Source: Alysiella sp. (GTDB taxonomy: Bacteria > Pseudomonadota > Gammaproteobacteria > Burkholderiales > Neisseriaceae). Taken from it: a DNA stretch of 64,000 nt. Positions 36,839 to 45,596 of the stretch are shown here, in pieces. A program made the translations under genes and the position numbers. The DNA is taken from the NCBI RefSeq assembly GCF_030525755.1, contig NZ_JAUNEC010000003.1, positions 33,234 to 97,233 on the forward strand, read 5' to 3'. Positions within the stretch are counted from its first letter, which is position 1. Each line of letters begins with the position of its first letter. The notes beneath the pieces were generated by a model. It saw only the letters and a program-made list of their open reading frames with translations. It searched no databases and was not told where the DNA came from.

Positions 36839-37651
36839 TTATTGTTGTTTACCGTGGAATGCACCAATGGTGTTGTTGTTTTGGGAAATACCACTAATTT
36901 CTTCTGTGGCATTGTTGCCAAAGAATCGCCCTTTTACGACCGTGCTTTCGCCTGTTTTGGGTTCAAAACCATTGCTTTGAATGGTGGCTTTGATGTTGCC
37001 ACCATATTGGCTTTCACGAGAAATGGTGCCGCTTAATTCTTTGGTATCAAAATTGGCAGTGAGTACCGATGGGGGTAATATACCTTGTATGACATTATTA
37101 CCATTTTGGTAAGTATGATGGGCTGCGCGAATGTCATATTTAATTGAACCATGTTGGGGAATTTGGTTTATATCGGTAAATTTGCCATTGAAGAAAGCAA
37201 AATCTTGTGTATGTTGGTTATTTTTGTCTGATGGGTTGCTGGATACACTTAATACACCTACGGTAACATTGTTTGAACCATTCCAAACTGTGGCTCTGCT
37301 CACACCTGCTGGTGCTTGTGAGTCATTATGGTTGAGTTGACCTTGATATAAACCCCAACCATTACTGAAAGTTTTACCAACGCGAGCTAAATCAAATGTG
37401 ATGCCATTAACGGTAATTTGGTGTATGTTGCTGGCATCTGTGAGCATTAGGTTGTGTGTTAAACTTGGATTGTTTGAGTTTGGGCGTACTAAATAATCGA
37501 AACCTGGCGCAGTTGGATTAGATGCACTTGGATTGGACGGATTGGGTGTACTTGAAGTTAGTTTTTTTGTACTTCCACTGCTACTGCTGCTATATGCAGC
37601 GAGGCTGAATGTACAAATGGCTACTCACAGGGTTTGTGTTATTGTAGTCAT
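36839..37651 (-). pseudogene. Surface lipoprotein pseudogene (TbpB/fHbp-like barrel family)
   Basis: The intact start is ATG at 37649-37651 with a perfect Shine-Dalgarno TAAGGAG. The signal peptide reads MTTITQTL, then an in-frame TGA at codon 9 (37625-37627), then VAICTFSLAAY-SSSSGS. The lipobox LAAC has become LAAY (TAT at 37592-37594), so both translation and lipid attachment are lost. The remainder stays open for over 250 codons: a Ser/Pro/Asn-rich linker and a beta-barrel domain ending GRFFGNNATEEISG...GAFHGKQ, like the C-lobe barrels of TbpB, fHbp and other Slam-exported lipoproteins. No Slam gene is in the window. The long open frame suggests recent inactivation. The alternative is a sequencing error, but two separate lesions make that less likely. 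Confidence 0.85.
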
Positions 37652-37745
37652 TTTATACTCCTTATGTTGGTACATTGTTAAAGAAGAATGGCTGCTCTGG
37701 ATTTTTTCAGGTAGCCTGAAATATGTCATTTTGAGAATGACCGTT

Positions 37746-38249
37746 TTATTTAATTGACTGGCGAATTTGAGCAATGGTTTGTGTGGTGGAGGTAGTATGT
37801 TCAAAGGGGATGGCATGTACTTGACCACCGCGAGACAGGGTTTCTTCTGCGCCTACTATATTGGTGATGGACCAATCACCACCTTTGACCAAAATATCAG
37901 GCAGAACCATTTCAATTAATTGAGCGGGTGTGTCGCTGTTAAACCATGTTACACAGTCCACATCTTGTAAGGCGGCAATAAGGGCTGCACGGTTTGCTAA
38001 TGTGTTGATGGGGCGGTCATCGCCTTTGCCTTGTTGTTTAACTGATTCATCGGTGTTTAAAGCCACAATTAAACTGGCTCCCAAAGCGCGAGCTTGTGCT
38101 AGATAGGTGACATGCCCACGATGCAGAATATCAAAACAACCATTGGTAAATACCAAAGGGCGAGGCAATTGGGCGATGTGGGCAAGCAAATTTTCGGGAG
38201 CAATGATTTTTTGTTCAAATTCAGGAAGTGGATAAGTGTAAGTATTCAT
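37746..38249 (-). CDS. rfaE2: D-glycero-beta-D-manno-heptose 1-phosphate adenylyltransferase
   Basis: Nucleotidyltransferase that makes ADP-heptose from heptose 1-phosphate for the LOS inner core. The 167-residue product has the cytidylyltransferase-like motifs FTNGCFDILHRGHVTYL (HxGH) and a C-terminal HTTSTTQTIAQIR in place of the ISTTxII signature. It corresponds to the stand-alone C-terminal half of E. coli HldE, the arrangement in Neisseria. It follows ftsY by 11 bp on the same strand, so the two are probably cotranscribed. Confidence 0.93.
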   Translation of the reverse strand: MNTYTYPLPEFEQKIIAPENLLAHIAQLPRPLVFTNGCFDILHRGHVTYLAQARALGASLIVALNTDESVKQQGKGDDRPINTLANRAALIAALQDVDCVTWFNSDTPAQLIEMVLPDILVKGGDWSITNIVGAEETLSRGGQVHAIPFEHTTSTTQTIAQIRQSIK

Positions 38250-38260
38250 GGTTTTTTGCC

Positions 38261-40075
38261 CTATATTTGTTCGTCCAGTAGCGCATCAATAAAGTCGCGA
38301 GCATTGAAAGGGCGTAAATCGTCAATGCTTTCACCTACACCAATGTAGCGCACTGGAATGGCGCGATTGGAGGCCAATGCAGCCAAAATGCCACCTTTGG
38401 CTGTGCCGTCTAGTTTGGTAACAATCAAACCTGTGACACCGAGTGCATCATCAAAAGCGATGACTTGGTTGATGGCGTTTTGTCCAATATTGGCATCTAA
38501 AACCACGATGATTTCATGAGGGGCATCGGGCATGGCTTTTTGCAACACGCGTTTGACTTTTTTGATTTCTTCCATTAAGTGCAGTTGCGTGGGCAAGCGT
38601 CCTGCTGTATCTGCTAAAACGATGTCGATTTTTTTGGCTTTGGCGGATTCTACCGCATCAAAACACACGGCTGCGGAATCGCCCGATGCTTGTGAAATCA
38701 CGGTTACACCATTGCGTTCGCCCCATTCTTGTAATTGTTCACGGGCGGCGGCGCGGAATGTGTCGCCTGCTGCCAGCATCACGGTTTTGCCTTGTGATTG
38801 GAAGTATTTTGCCAATTTGCCTATGGAAGTGGTTTTGCCTGCACCATTGATGCCTGCCATCATGATGACAAAGGGTTGACCGTTCTCGGGCAGAACCAAA
38901 GGTTGTTCCAATGGTTTAATTAAATCATATAGGGCTTCTTTTAAAGCAAGGCGCAATTCATGGGCATCTTTTAAACCTTTGAGAGAAACGCGGTCGCGCA
39001 CTTCTTTCATCAGTTGCCCAGTGGCTTCAATGCCCATGTCGCTGGTTAATAATACGGTTTCCAATTCTTCATACAGGTCTTCATCAATTTTGCCGCCGCC
39101 AAATACGCTGGCTAAAGATTTCGCCATGTTGTTGCGCGATTTGCTTAATCCTTTGATGAGACGGGCTGTCCAGTTAAGTGCGGTTTCGTCATCACCTGTA
39201 AAAACCGTTGCGGCTTCGGCGGCTGTTAGGGGAGAAGGGGCTGCCTGAAAACCTTTGCCAACGTGGTTTTCATCAATATCGGTTGCGGCATCAGCAGCAG
39301 TTGGGGGGGGCGGGGCTTTGGCTGCTTGAAAGCCTGAGCCAATTTGGTGTTCGTCAATGTCTGTGGCGGCATCGGCTGATGGGGGTTGTTGCACCTGTTT
39401 ATTTGCAGGCAGCATTGAGGTGGGTACGGGGTTCGACTTTGTGTGTTCATTAAGGTTTGTGGTGTTTTTTGCCAAGTTGGTTGGGGTTGCTTGGGTGGTT
39501 AATTCATGGTTTTTTTCAGGCAAAGTGGGTTGGTTGTTGTCCCGTATTTCGGCTGGTGCTGTCCATGAAGCAAGTTGTGTTTTGTTCTTGTTTTTGTTTG
39601 ATGCAACAACGGGGCTAGCCCAACTGCGGATTTCTGTTTCTGCTGTTTCCATTGTTTCAACAGCTTCTGTTTCAACACTTTCGGTTAGGGCTGTGGCATT
39701 TTGTGTTTCATGAGTTGCATCTGTTAGATGAGGGGTTTGTTCTGTTTCAATTTGCTGTGTTTCTTTATCCGCAGACAAATTGTGTTTGGCTTCGGGTATC
39801 TCGGTGTTTGCTGTTTCAGCATGAGCGGTGAGTTCATTGTTGTGTTCACTTTGATTGCTGGTGGGCTCTTCGTAGCTGGAAACAGGCATTTCGGTTTCGT
39901 TTTGTGTGTTAAGTGCAACCGATGTTTCAGGCTTTATGGTGCTGTTTTCATGGGATAAAACAGCAGTTGTTTCAGTTTGGTGGGTATTTTCGTTTGGCGT
40001 ATCGGGATTTTCAGGCAGCTTGTGGGTATTGGGCTGCTCGTTTTTTTTGAAAATGTTTTTGAAAAAGTTCAACAT
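38261..40075 (-). CDS. ftsY: Signal recognition particle receptor FtsY with expanded N-terminal domain
   Basis: Membrane-associated GTPase that docks SRP-ribosome complexes at the Sec translocon. The NG domain occupies about residues 300-604 with G1 [27 protein letters not shown]3 [10 protein letters not shown]4 [10 protein letters not shown] and the terminal [11 protein letters not shown]. The N-terminal acidic, membrane-targeting region is unusually long (about 295 residues), rich in Glu/Thr/Asn, and contains tandem repeats (234-285) that include the DUS-encoded peptide GFQAA. The first residues [14 protein letters not shown] form an amphipathic membrane-binding helix. rfaE2 follows 11 bp downstream. 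Confidence 0.96.
   Translation of the reverse strand: MLNFFKNIFKKNEQPNTHKLPENPDTPNENTHQTETTAVLSHENSTIKPETSVALNTQNETEMPVSSYEEPTSNQSEHNNELTAHAETANTEIPEAKHNLSADKETQQIETEQTPHLTDATHETQNATALTESVETEAVETMETAETEIRSWASPVVASNKNKNKTQLASWTAPAEIRDNNQPTLPEKNHELTTQATPTNLAKNTTNLNEHTKSNPVPTSMLPANKQVQQPPSADAATDIDEHQIGSGFQAAKAPPPPTAADAATDIDENHVGKGFQAAPSPLTAAEAATVFTGDDETALNWTARLIKGLSKSRNNMAKSLASVFGGGKIDEDLYEELETVLLTSDMGIEATGQLMKEVRDRVSLKGLKDAHELRLALKEALYDLIKPLEQPLVLPENGQPFVIMMAGINGAGKTTSIGKLAKYFQSQGKTVMLAAGDTFRAAAREQLQEWGERNGVTVISQASGDSAAVCFDAVESAKAKKIDIVLADTAGRLPTQLHLMEEIKKVKRVLQKAMPDAPHEIIVVLDANIGQNAINQVIAFDDALGVTGLIVTKLDGTAKGGILAALASNRAIPVRYIGVGESIDDLRPFNARDFIDALLDEQI
39221..39376 (-). repeat. Tandem repeat within ftsY
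   Basis: Two consecutive units of about 26 residues, each with [19 protein letters not shown] and a proline-rich tail, followed by the start of a third (AEAAT). The FQAA portion is the translation of a reverse-strand DUS (TTTCAGGCAGCC). This makes part of the long N-terminal region of FtsY. Confidence 0.8.
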
Positions 40076-40217
40076 GATGCGGTTCTTTCGGTCAAAGCGA
40101 CAGTTGAAATGTGGGTCAGAAAAAATGTCTCATTGTAGCCTGAAATTAGGCTGTCTGGAAACAGTTTGCCGTACTTTCGTGGCATAATCCGCGTTTTGGT
40201 TTGAATAAGGGCTTGTC

Positions 40218-40802
40218 ATGAGCATGGTTGCCATAGTGGTGTTGGCTTTTGGCATGGCAATGGATGCGTTTGCAGCGGCTTTGGTGCGTGGTGCCAGTTT
40301 GTCTGAACAACTGCGTTTGCCTTGTTTGTTGCGAATGGCTTTGGTATTTGGTGTGGTGGAAACCGCCATGCCTTTGTTGGGTTTTGTTTTGGGCAGCGCG
40401 GCAGGAAGTTTGATTCAGCAATGGGACCATTGGTTGGCATTTGTTTTGTTGGGTTTATTGGGTGGCAAAATGGTGTACGAAGGTTTGTGTGAGACTGATG
40501 TAACCAAAAAAAATGTTGCTATACGAGATGATGTGCCACAAGGGCGTTTGATGTTGTTGGCGACGGCTTTTGCTACCAGTATTGATTCTTTGATTGTGGG
40601 CGTGGGTTTGGCATTTTTGGACGTGAACATTTGGCTGACGGCAGCAACGATTGGCATTACCACAACTCTTATGGCGGCTTTGGGTTTGCGTTTGGGGCAT
40701 TTTTTTGGTGCGACATGGGGTAAGCGTGCAGAAGTAGCGGGAGGTGTGTTGTTGATGGGCATCGGTTGTTGGGTGTTGATGACGCATTTGGCTTGGGTGT
40801 AA
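40218..40802 (+). CDS. mntP: Manganese efflux pump MntP
   Basis: Six-helix inner-membrane exporter that protects against manganese excess. The 194-residue product contains the duplicated metal-binding signatures AMDAFAAAL in helix 1 and ATSIDSLIVGVGLA in the second half, plus LLGLLGGKMVYEG. Length is normal for MntP. The likely start ATG at 40218 or 40224 follows a GGGC-type weak ribosome site. No yybP-ykoY-type manganese riboswitch could be recognised upstream. The gene is divergent from ftsY. Confidence 0.92.
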   Translation: MSMVAIVVLAFGMAMDAFAAALVRGASLSEQLRLPCLLRMALVFGVVETAMPLLGFVLGSAAGSLIQQWDHWLAFVLLGLLGGKMVYEGLCETDVTKKNVAIRDDVPQGRLMLLATAFATSIDSLIVGVGLAFLDVNIWLTAATIGITTTLMAALGLRLGHFFGATWGKRAEVAGGVLLMGIGCWVLMTHLAWV

Positions 40803-40910
40803 CAATAGGCTGCCTGAAACCTTTGCAAAATCCTCATCTTTGGCACATTGCTTCGTGCTTATCTTCGTTAAATGCTATGAAAATAGGGTAAGCCAAATGC
40901 CAAATTAGGA

Positions 40911-40975
40911 CAAGTGTAGGGTGCAACTTGTTGGTTGTACCCTACACTTGTCTGATGTTTGAATGGACTGACCCT
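40911..40975 (-). repeat. Dispersed hairpin repeat, copy 3 (inverted)
   Basis: The minus strand reads GGTCAGTCCATTCAAACA, then GTGTAGGGTACAACC and AACAAGTTGCACCCTAC. This matches the repeats at 28133 and 29864 and forms a hairpin by itself. It is the only recognisable structure in the 327-bp gap between mntP and pepD apart from a DUS near 40807. Confidence 0.6.
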
Positions 40976-41129
40976 AATTTCAATATGATTTGTATGTTTA
41001 GATGATGCATACGCTTTGAATTGCATGCTAAATACTGGAGTTTTGTAAAGGTTTCAGCCTATGAATTTTGTGAAACCCATTTCAGAACCTGTATTCATCA
41101 TCTATTAAGATTTGATAAATGCGGGTTTT

Positions 41130-42584
41130 TTATTCTGTTGTATTTGCTAAATTTGCCAATACATTGACCAACCATTGCCAAAAAAGCTCAACAGATTCAA
41201 TGTTTACCCGTTCATCGGGAGAATGGGGCATTTCAATGGTTGGACCAAATGAAGCCATTTGCCAATGTGGATAATGTGTTGCCAAGATGCCACATTCCAA
41301 GCCAGCGTGTATCACTTTGATTTCGGGTGTTTTGCCCAATAATTTTTCGCCTTCTTGTATCAATAGGCGAGTAATGGGTGAGCCCGCAATGGGTTGCCAA
41401 CCTGTGTATGTGCCACTCAATTCCCCTGTACCACCCGCTAATTCAAACAAATCTTTCAGTCGGCTTGCCAAATCATCGCGGGCAAAATCATTTTGTGAAC
41501 GCAGTAAATAATGTACATTCAGGCTGCCTGAAACACATTGGGCTTTTGCCAAATTACCCGATGTTTCTACTAATCCAGCAATTTCTGGATTCATGCTGTC
41601 CACGCCATTGGGGGCAACAGATAAAGTTTGCAAAATGGTTTGTTGGCAATCATGTGTCCACACTTGTTCAGGCAGCTTGCTGCTTTCCAAAGCCACAATC
41701 ATGTTTTGGTCTTCTTTGTTTAACGTGGCACGGATTTTTAATGTTAATTCATTGATTTGATTTTCTAAAACTGAAAAATCGCTTGTGCTGGTAAACACTG
41801 CTTCGGCTTCTCGAGGGATAGCGTTTCGCAATGTGCCACCTTGCAAATCAGCGATTTGAATAGCATGACTTTTGTGCAGCGTACGCAAAATTTGCACCAT
41901 AATTTTGATGGCATTACCACGTTGTTTCACAATGTCTATACCCGAATGTCCGCCTTTTAAACCGCGTATGGTTAAGCGATAAGGGCTGCCTGAAATAATT
42001 TGTGTGCTGTTAATGGGTAAGCTAAATGTACCGTCTATGCCGCCTGCGCAACCAATGCAAATCTCACCCAAATCTTCTGTATCCAAATTCAATAAGATTG
42101 AGCCTTTTAGCCAGCCGCCTTGCAAACCTTTTGCGCCGTCCATGCCTGTTTCTTCGGTGGCGGTAAATAGGGCTTCAATTTCACCGTGTTCAATATTGTT
42201 TGCCGCCAAAACCGCCAAAGTCGCCGCTGCACCTATGCCATTGTCTGCACCCAAAGTGGTGCCACGTGCATACACCCAACCGTCTTGAACATAAGGTTGA
42301 ATGGGGTCGCGTAAAAAATCGTGGGTGCTGTCGTGATTTTTTTGTGCCACCATGTCCAAATGGCTTTGCAAAATCACGCAAGGCAGATGTTCTTTGCCGC
42401 GTGTTGCGGGCTTGCGTACCAAAACATTGCCCACCGCATCGCGTTCTGCGTGTAAACCCAAACGCTGGGCTTCGTCCAACACAAATTGTTGTACGGCTGT
42501 TTCATGATGACTGGGGCGTGGAATGCGACAAAGTTGCGAAAAATAATGCCAAACAGTTTGAGGGTAAAGTTGTGAAAGAGGCAT
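41130..42584 (-). CDS. pepD: Aminoacyl-histidine dipeptidase PepD
   Basis: Cytoplasmic zinc peptidase of the M20 family (PepD/Xaa-His dipeptidase, carnosinase-like). The 484-residue product shows the metal site ILQSHLDMVAQK, then DGWVYARGTTLGADNGIGAA, catalytic Glu in ATEETGMDGAKGL, and LNLDTEDLGE. A central lid domain and the C-terminal metal-ligand His in IHAGLECG complete the family pattern. Length is typical. Stand-alone gene. Confidence 0.95.
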   Translation of the reverse strand: MPLSQLYPQTVWHYFSQLCRIPRPSHHETAVQQFVLDEAQRLGLHAERDAVGNVLVRKPATRGKEHLPCVILQSHLDMVAQKNHDSTHDFLRDPIQPYVQDGWVYARGTTLGADNGIGAAATLAVLAANNIEHGEIEALFTATEETGMDGAKGLQGGWLKGSILLNLDTEDLGEICIGCAGGIDGTFSLPINSTQIISGSPYRLTIRGLKGGHSGIDIVKQRGNAIKIMVQILRTLHKSHAIQIADLQGGTLRNAIPREAEAVFTSTSDFSVLENQINELTLKIRATLNKEDQNMIVALESSKLPEQVWTHDCQQTILQTLSVAPNGVDSMNPEIAGLVETSGNLAKAQCVSGSLNVHYLLRSQNDFARDDLASRLKDLFELAGGTGELSGTYTGWQPIAGSPITRLLIQEGEKLLGKTPEIKVIHAGLECGILATHYPHWQMASFGPTIEMPHSPDERVNIESVELFWQWLVNVLANLANTTE

Positions 42585-42646
42585 GGTATTTGTCCTGATT
42601 TGAAGTGAAATGGGTATTTTACAATATACGGTTGTTGAAAATACAT

Positions 42647-42746
42647 TCGTTTCAAATACAAATGGTACAGCGTTACCAATGTCCTTATGTGCTAGTAGAT
42701 GTACACGGAGGGTGTTGCCGTTTTGTCCGTGTTAATTTGAAACAAC
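42647..42746. mobile_element. MITE-like element, copy C
   Basis: A 100-bp element bounded by TCGTTTCAAAT and ATTTGAAACAAC, with GGTACAGCGTTACCAATGTCCTTATGT on the left and TTGCCGTTTTGTCC on the right. These blocks match copies A and B and the IS relic end. It lies 62 bp upstream of pepD. Confidence 0.7.
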
Positions 42747-43065
42747 CATAACAGGCTGCCAGAAATACCATGTAGGGCATGGTTGTTAAATAAATCTACT
42801 TTATATTTTATGATGCATTTCATTAAATTCTAAAATAATTTAATAAATTCAAATTATTAAATTATTTTTCTGACACTATTCATTTATTTTTAAAAATCAA
42901 ATTTTTGAAATAAAATAATAAAATTATTAATCAATCTAACTGTTGTTTAAAATAATTAGAACTTGATTGTCAATGTAGTTGATATTAAACTTATCTTATC
43001 TGAACTCAAAGGCTGCCTGAAAAGGTGGTATAAGCGATTACCTTCAAATCATTAGGAGTAAAAAA
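42747..43065 (+). promoter_or_regulatory. AT-rich upstream region of the hydroxycinnamate cluster
   Basis: About 320 bp, very AT-rich between 42780 and 42960, with no gene. A possible promoter is TTGTCA (42967-42972) and TTATCT (42991-42996) with an 18-bp spacer. A simDUS is at 43010-43022 and a good Shine-Dalgarno (AGGAG) precedes ech. The MarR regulator at 48883 would be expected to bind here, but no clear palindrome was identified. Confidence 0.4.
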
Positions 43066-43893
43066 ATGACTTACAAAAACCGTTGGCAAACTGTCAAAGT
43101 AAATGTGGAAAACCAAATTGCATGGGTGGCTTTAAATCGACCCGACAAACGCAATGCCATGAGTCCAACTTTAAACCGCGAAATGGCAGATGTGTTGGAA
43201 GTTTTGGAGCAAGATGCCGATGTGGGTGTGGTGGTTATTACAGGCGAAGGCAGTGCGTGGACTGCTGGAATGGATTTAAAAGAGTATTTCCGTGAAACCG
43301 ATGGACTGCCTGAAATTGCACAAGAAAAAGCACGCCGTGAAGCGTGTAAATGGCAATGGCAGTTGCTGCGTTTTTACAGCAAACCGACCATTGCCATGGT
43401 AAACGGTTGGTGTTTTGGCGGTGCGTTCTCGCCTTTGGTGGCTTGTGATTTGGCGATTGCGGCAGATGAAGCGGTGTTTGGTTTGTCGGAAATCAACTGG
43501 GGCATTCCACCTGGTAACTTAGTTAGCAAAGCGATGGCAGATACAGTAGGTCATCGTCAATCTTTGTATTACATCATGACGGGCGAAACATTCAATGGCA
43601 AACAGGCCGCCCAAATGGGTTTGGTGAATAAAAGCGTGCCTTTGGCGCAATTGCGTGATGAAGTGGAAAAATTGTGCAAAACACTGTTGGAGAAAAATCC
43701 TGTGGTGTTGCGTTATGCGAAAAACGGTTTCAAACGTTGCCGTGAGCTGACTTGGGAACAAAACGAGGATTATTTGTACGCCAAACTGGACCAATGTTTG
43801 CATCGTGACCCAGAAGGCGGTCGTGCAGAAGGTATGCGTCAATTTTTGGACGAAAAATCCATTAAACCTGGCTTGCAAACTTATAAGCGTTAA
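43066..43893 (+). CDS. ech: p-Hydroxycinnamoyl-CoA hydratase/lyase
   Basis: Hydrates feruloyl-, coumaroyl- or caffeoyl-CoA and cleaves the product to an aromatic aldehyde (vanillin, 4-hydroxybenzaldehyde or protocatechualdehyde) plus acetyl-CoA. The 275-residue crotonase-fold protein follows the Pseudomonas enzyme along its whole length: RPDKRNAMSPTLNREM, AWTAGMDLKEYFRE, WCFGGAFSPLVACDLA (oxyanion hole), GLSEINWGIPPGN (catalytic Glu), and the terminal LDEKSIKPGLQTYKR. The PPGN and DLKEYFRE stretches separate it from ordinary enoyl-CoA hydratases. First gene of the cluster. Confidence 0.95.
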   Translation: MTYKNRWQTVKVNVENQIAWVALNRPDKRNAMSPTLNREMADVLEVLEQDADVGVVVITGEGSAWTAGMDLKEYFRETDGLPEIAQEKARREACKWQWQLLRFYSKPTIAMVNGWCFGGAFSPLVACDLAIAADEAVFGLSEINWGIPPGNLVSKAMADTVGHRQSLYYIMTGETFNGKQAAQMGLVNKSVPLAQLRDEVEKLCKTLLEKNPVVLRYAKNGFKRCRELTWEQNEDYLYAKLDQCLHRDPEGGRAEGMRQFLDEKSIKPGLQTYKR

Positions 43894-44058
43894 GATGCAG
43901 GCAGCCTGAAAAGCAAAATTTCAGTCTGTACGAAATTTAGGCTACATGCCATCTGTTTCGTTTTGCAAATGATTGATTACCCACTATTTCAGTTTTGTTT
44001 TCAGGCTGCCTGAAAGCCGTCCAACCCCTTTCAGGCAGCCTGCATAAGGAGTTTCATC

Positions 44059-45504
44059 ATGAACCAAGTTCAACTTTTGATTAACGGTCAATCGCGTCCC
44101 GCTATCGAGGGTGCAACCTTTACTCGCGTTTCGCCGCTGGACGGACAGGTGGTCAGCACTGCAGCCGCTGCCAAAGCCGCTGATGCGGTGGCAGCCGTGG
44201 AAGCAGCAGCCAAAGCGTTTCCGATTTGGTCGGCTTTGCCCCCTAGCGAAAAACGTTTGCGTTTGCTTAAAGCTGCAGATTTGTTGGCTTCACGCGCTGG
44301 GCAGTTTGCTGAAATTGGTATGGCGGAAATGGGCTCAAGTGGTGCATGGTATGGTTTTAATGTGATGTTGGCGGCGAATATGTTGCGCGATGCGGCAGGT
44401 ATGGTTACGCAGATTCAGGGCAATGTGATTCCGAGCGAACACACCGACCGCCTTGCGATGGCGGTACGCGTGCCATGCGGTGTGGTGGTGGGCATGGCAC
44501 CTTGGAATGCGCCTGTGATTTTGGCAACCCGTGCGCTTGCCATGCCTCTGGCGTGTGGTAACACGGTGGTATTGAAAGCATCGGAAACTTGTCCTGCCAC
44601 ACACGAATTATTGGTCAAAACTTTGAATGAAGCAGGTTTGGGCGAGGGTGTGGTGAATTTGGTAACACACAGCGCACAAGATGCGCCCGAAGTGGTGGAA
44701 GCTTTGATTGCACATCCTGCTGTTCGCCGTGTGAATTTCACGGGCTCAACCCACGTTGGCAAAATCATCGCCAAAAAATGTGCTGAATATTTGAAACCTG
44801 TGGTGTTGGAGTTGGGTGGTAAAGCTCCTGTGATTGTGTGTGAAGATGCAGACTTGGACGAGGCTGCCAATGCGATTGCTTTTGGTGCGTTCTTCAATCA
44901 AGGGCAAATTTGCATGAGTACCGAGCGCATTTTGGCAAACGAAAAAATCGCCGATGCTTTGATTGACAAATTGGCGGCGAAAATCAACAGCTTCAAAACG
45001 GGCGACCCACGCGAACAGGTTCATATTGCCCATGTGGAAAGCCAACGTGCTGCCGAACGCATTATGAGTTTGGTAAAAGATGCCGAAGAAAAAGGTGCAA
45101 AGGCGATTGCACCTTACTCGGTAAACGGCACGGCAATCGGCCCTGTGTTGTTAGACGGTATCCAACCCGATATGCGTTTGTACACCGAAGAATCGTTTGG
45201 TCCTGTTTGCACTTTAGAGCGCGTGCAATCCGATGATGAGGCGGTGGAGAAGGTTAATGCTTCCGAATTTGGTTTGTCTTCTGCCGTGTTCAGTCGCGAT
45301 ATTCAACGTGCGATGAACATTGCCAAACGTTTGCAAACAGGCATCTGCCACATCAACGCCGCAACGGTGGACGATGAAGCACCTATGCCATTTGGAGGCA
45401 CCAAAGACAGCGGTTACGGTCGTTTCGGCAGCCAAGCATCCATCAATGAATTTACTGAATTGCGTTGGATTACCGTGCAGCAGCACAAGCATTATCCGAT
45501 TTAA
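44059..45504 (+). CDS. vdh: Vanillin-type aromatic aldehyde dehydrogenase
   Basis: NAD(P)-dependent oxidation of vanillin or other benzaldehydes to the acid. The 481-residue ALDH-family product has the cofactor loop (FTGSTHVG), the general-base motif LELGGKAP and the catalytic Cys in FFNQGQICMSTER. Length is that of vanillin dehydrogenases. It lies 165 bp after ech with a strong Shine-Dalgarno (AAGGAG) and DUS pair in the gap, and before the CoA ligase, so it is the second step of hydroxycinnamate breakdown. Exact aldehyde preference cannot be told. Confidence 0.92.
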   Translation: MNQVQLLINGQSRPAIEGATFTRVSPLDGQVVSTAAAAKAADAVAAVEAAAKAFPIWSALPPSEKRLRLLKAADLLASRAGQFAEIGMAEMGSSGAWYGFNVMLAANMLRDAAGMVTQIQGNVIPSEHTDRLAMAVRVPCGVVVGMAPWNAPVILATRALAMPLACGNTVVLKASETCPATHELLVKTLNEAGLGEGVVNLVTHSAQDAPEVVEALIAHPAVRRVNFTGSTHVGKIIAKKCAEYLKPVVLELGGKAPVIVCEDADLDEAANAIAFGAFFNQGQICMSTERILANEKIADALIDKLAAKINSFKTGDPREQVHIAHVESQRAAERIMSLVKDAEEKGAKAIAPYSVNGTAIGPVLLDGIQPDMRLYTEESFGPVCTLERVQSDDEAVEKVNASEFGLSSAVFSRDIQRAMNIAKRLQTGICHINAATVDDEAPMPFGGTKDSGYGRFGSQASINEFTELRWITVQQHKHYPI

Positions 45505-45596
45505 AGCTAGGCTTTGAGGCTGCCTGAAACTTAATCTCAAACTGCCATTTCAGGCAGCCTACACCCTCAAAAATGCCACATAAAAAGGAAAACCAC

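Noticed and set aside
40080..40217. Manganese riboswitch (yybP-ykoY) upstream of mntP
   Set aside because: The conserved GGGGAGUA-type core and paired loops were not found in the 138 bp before the gene.
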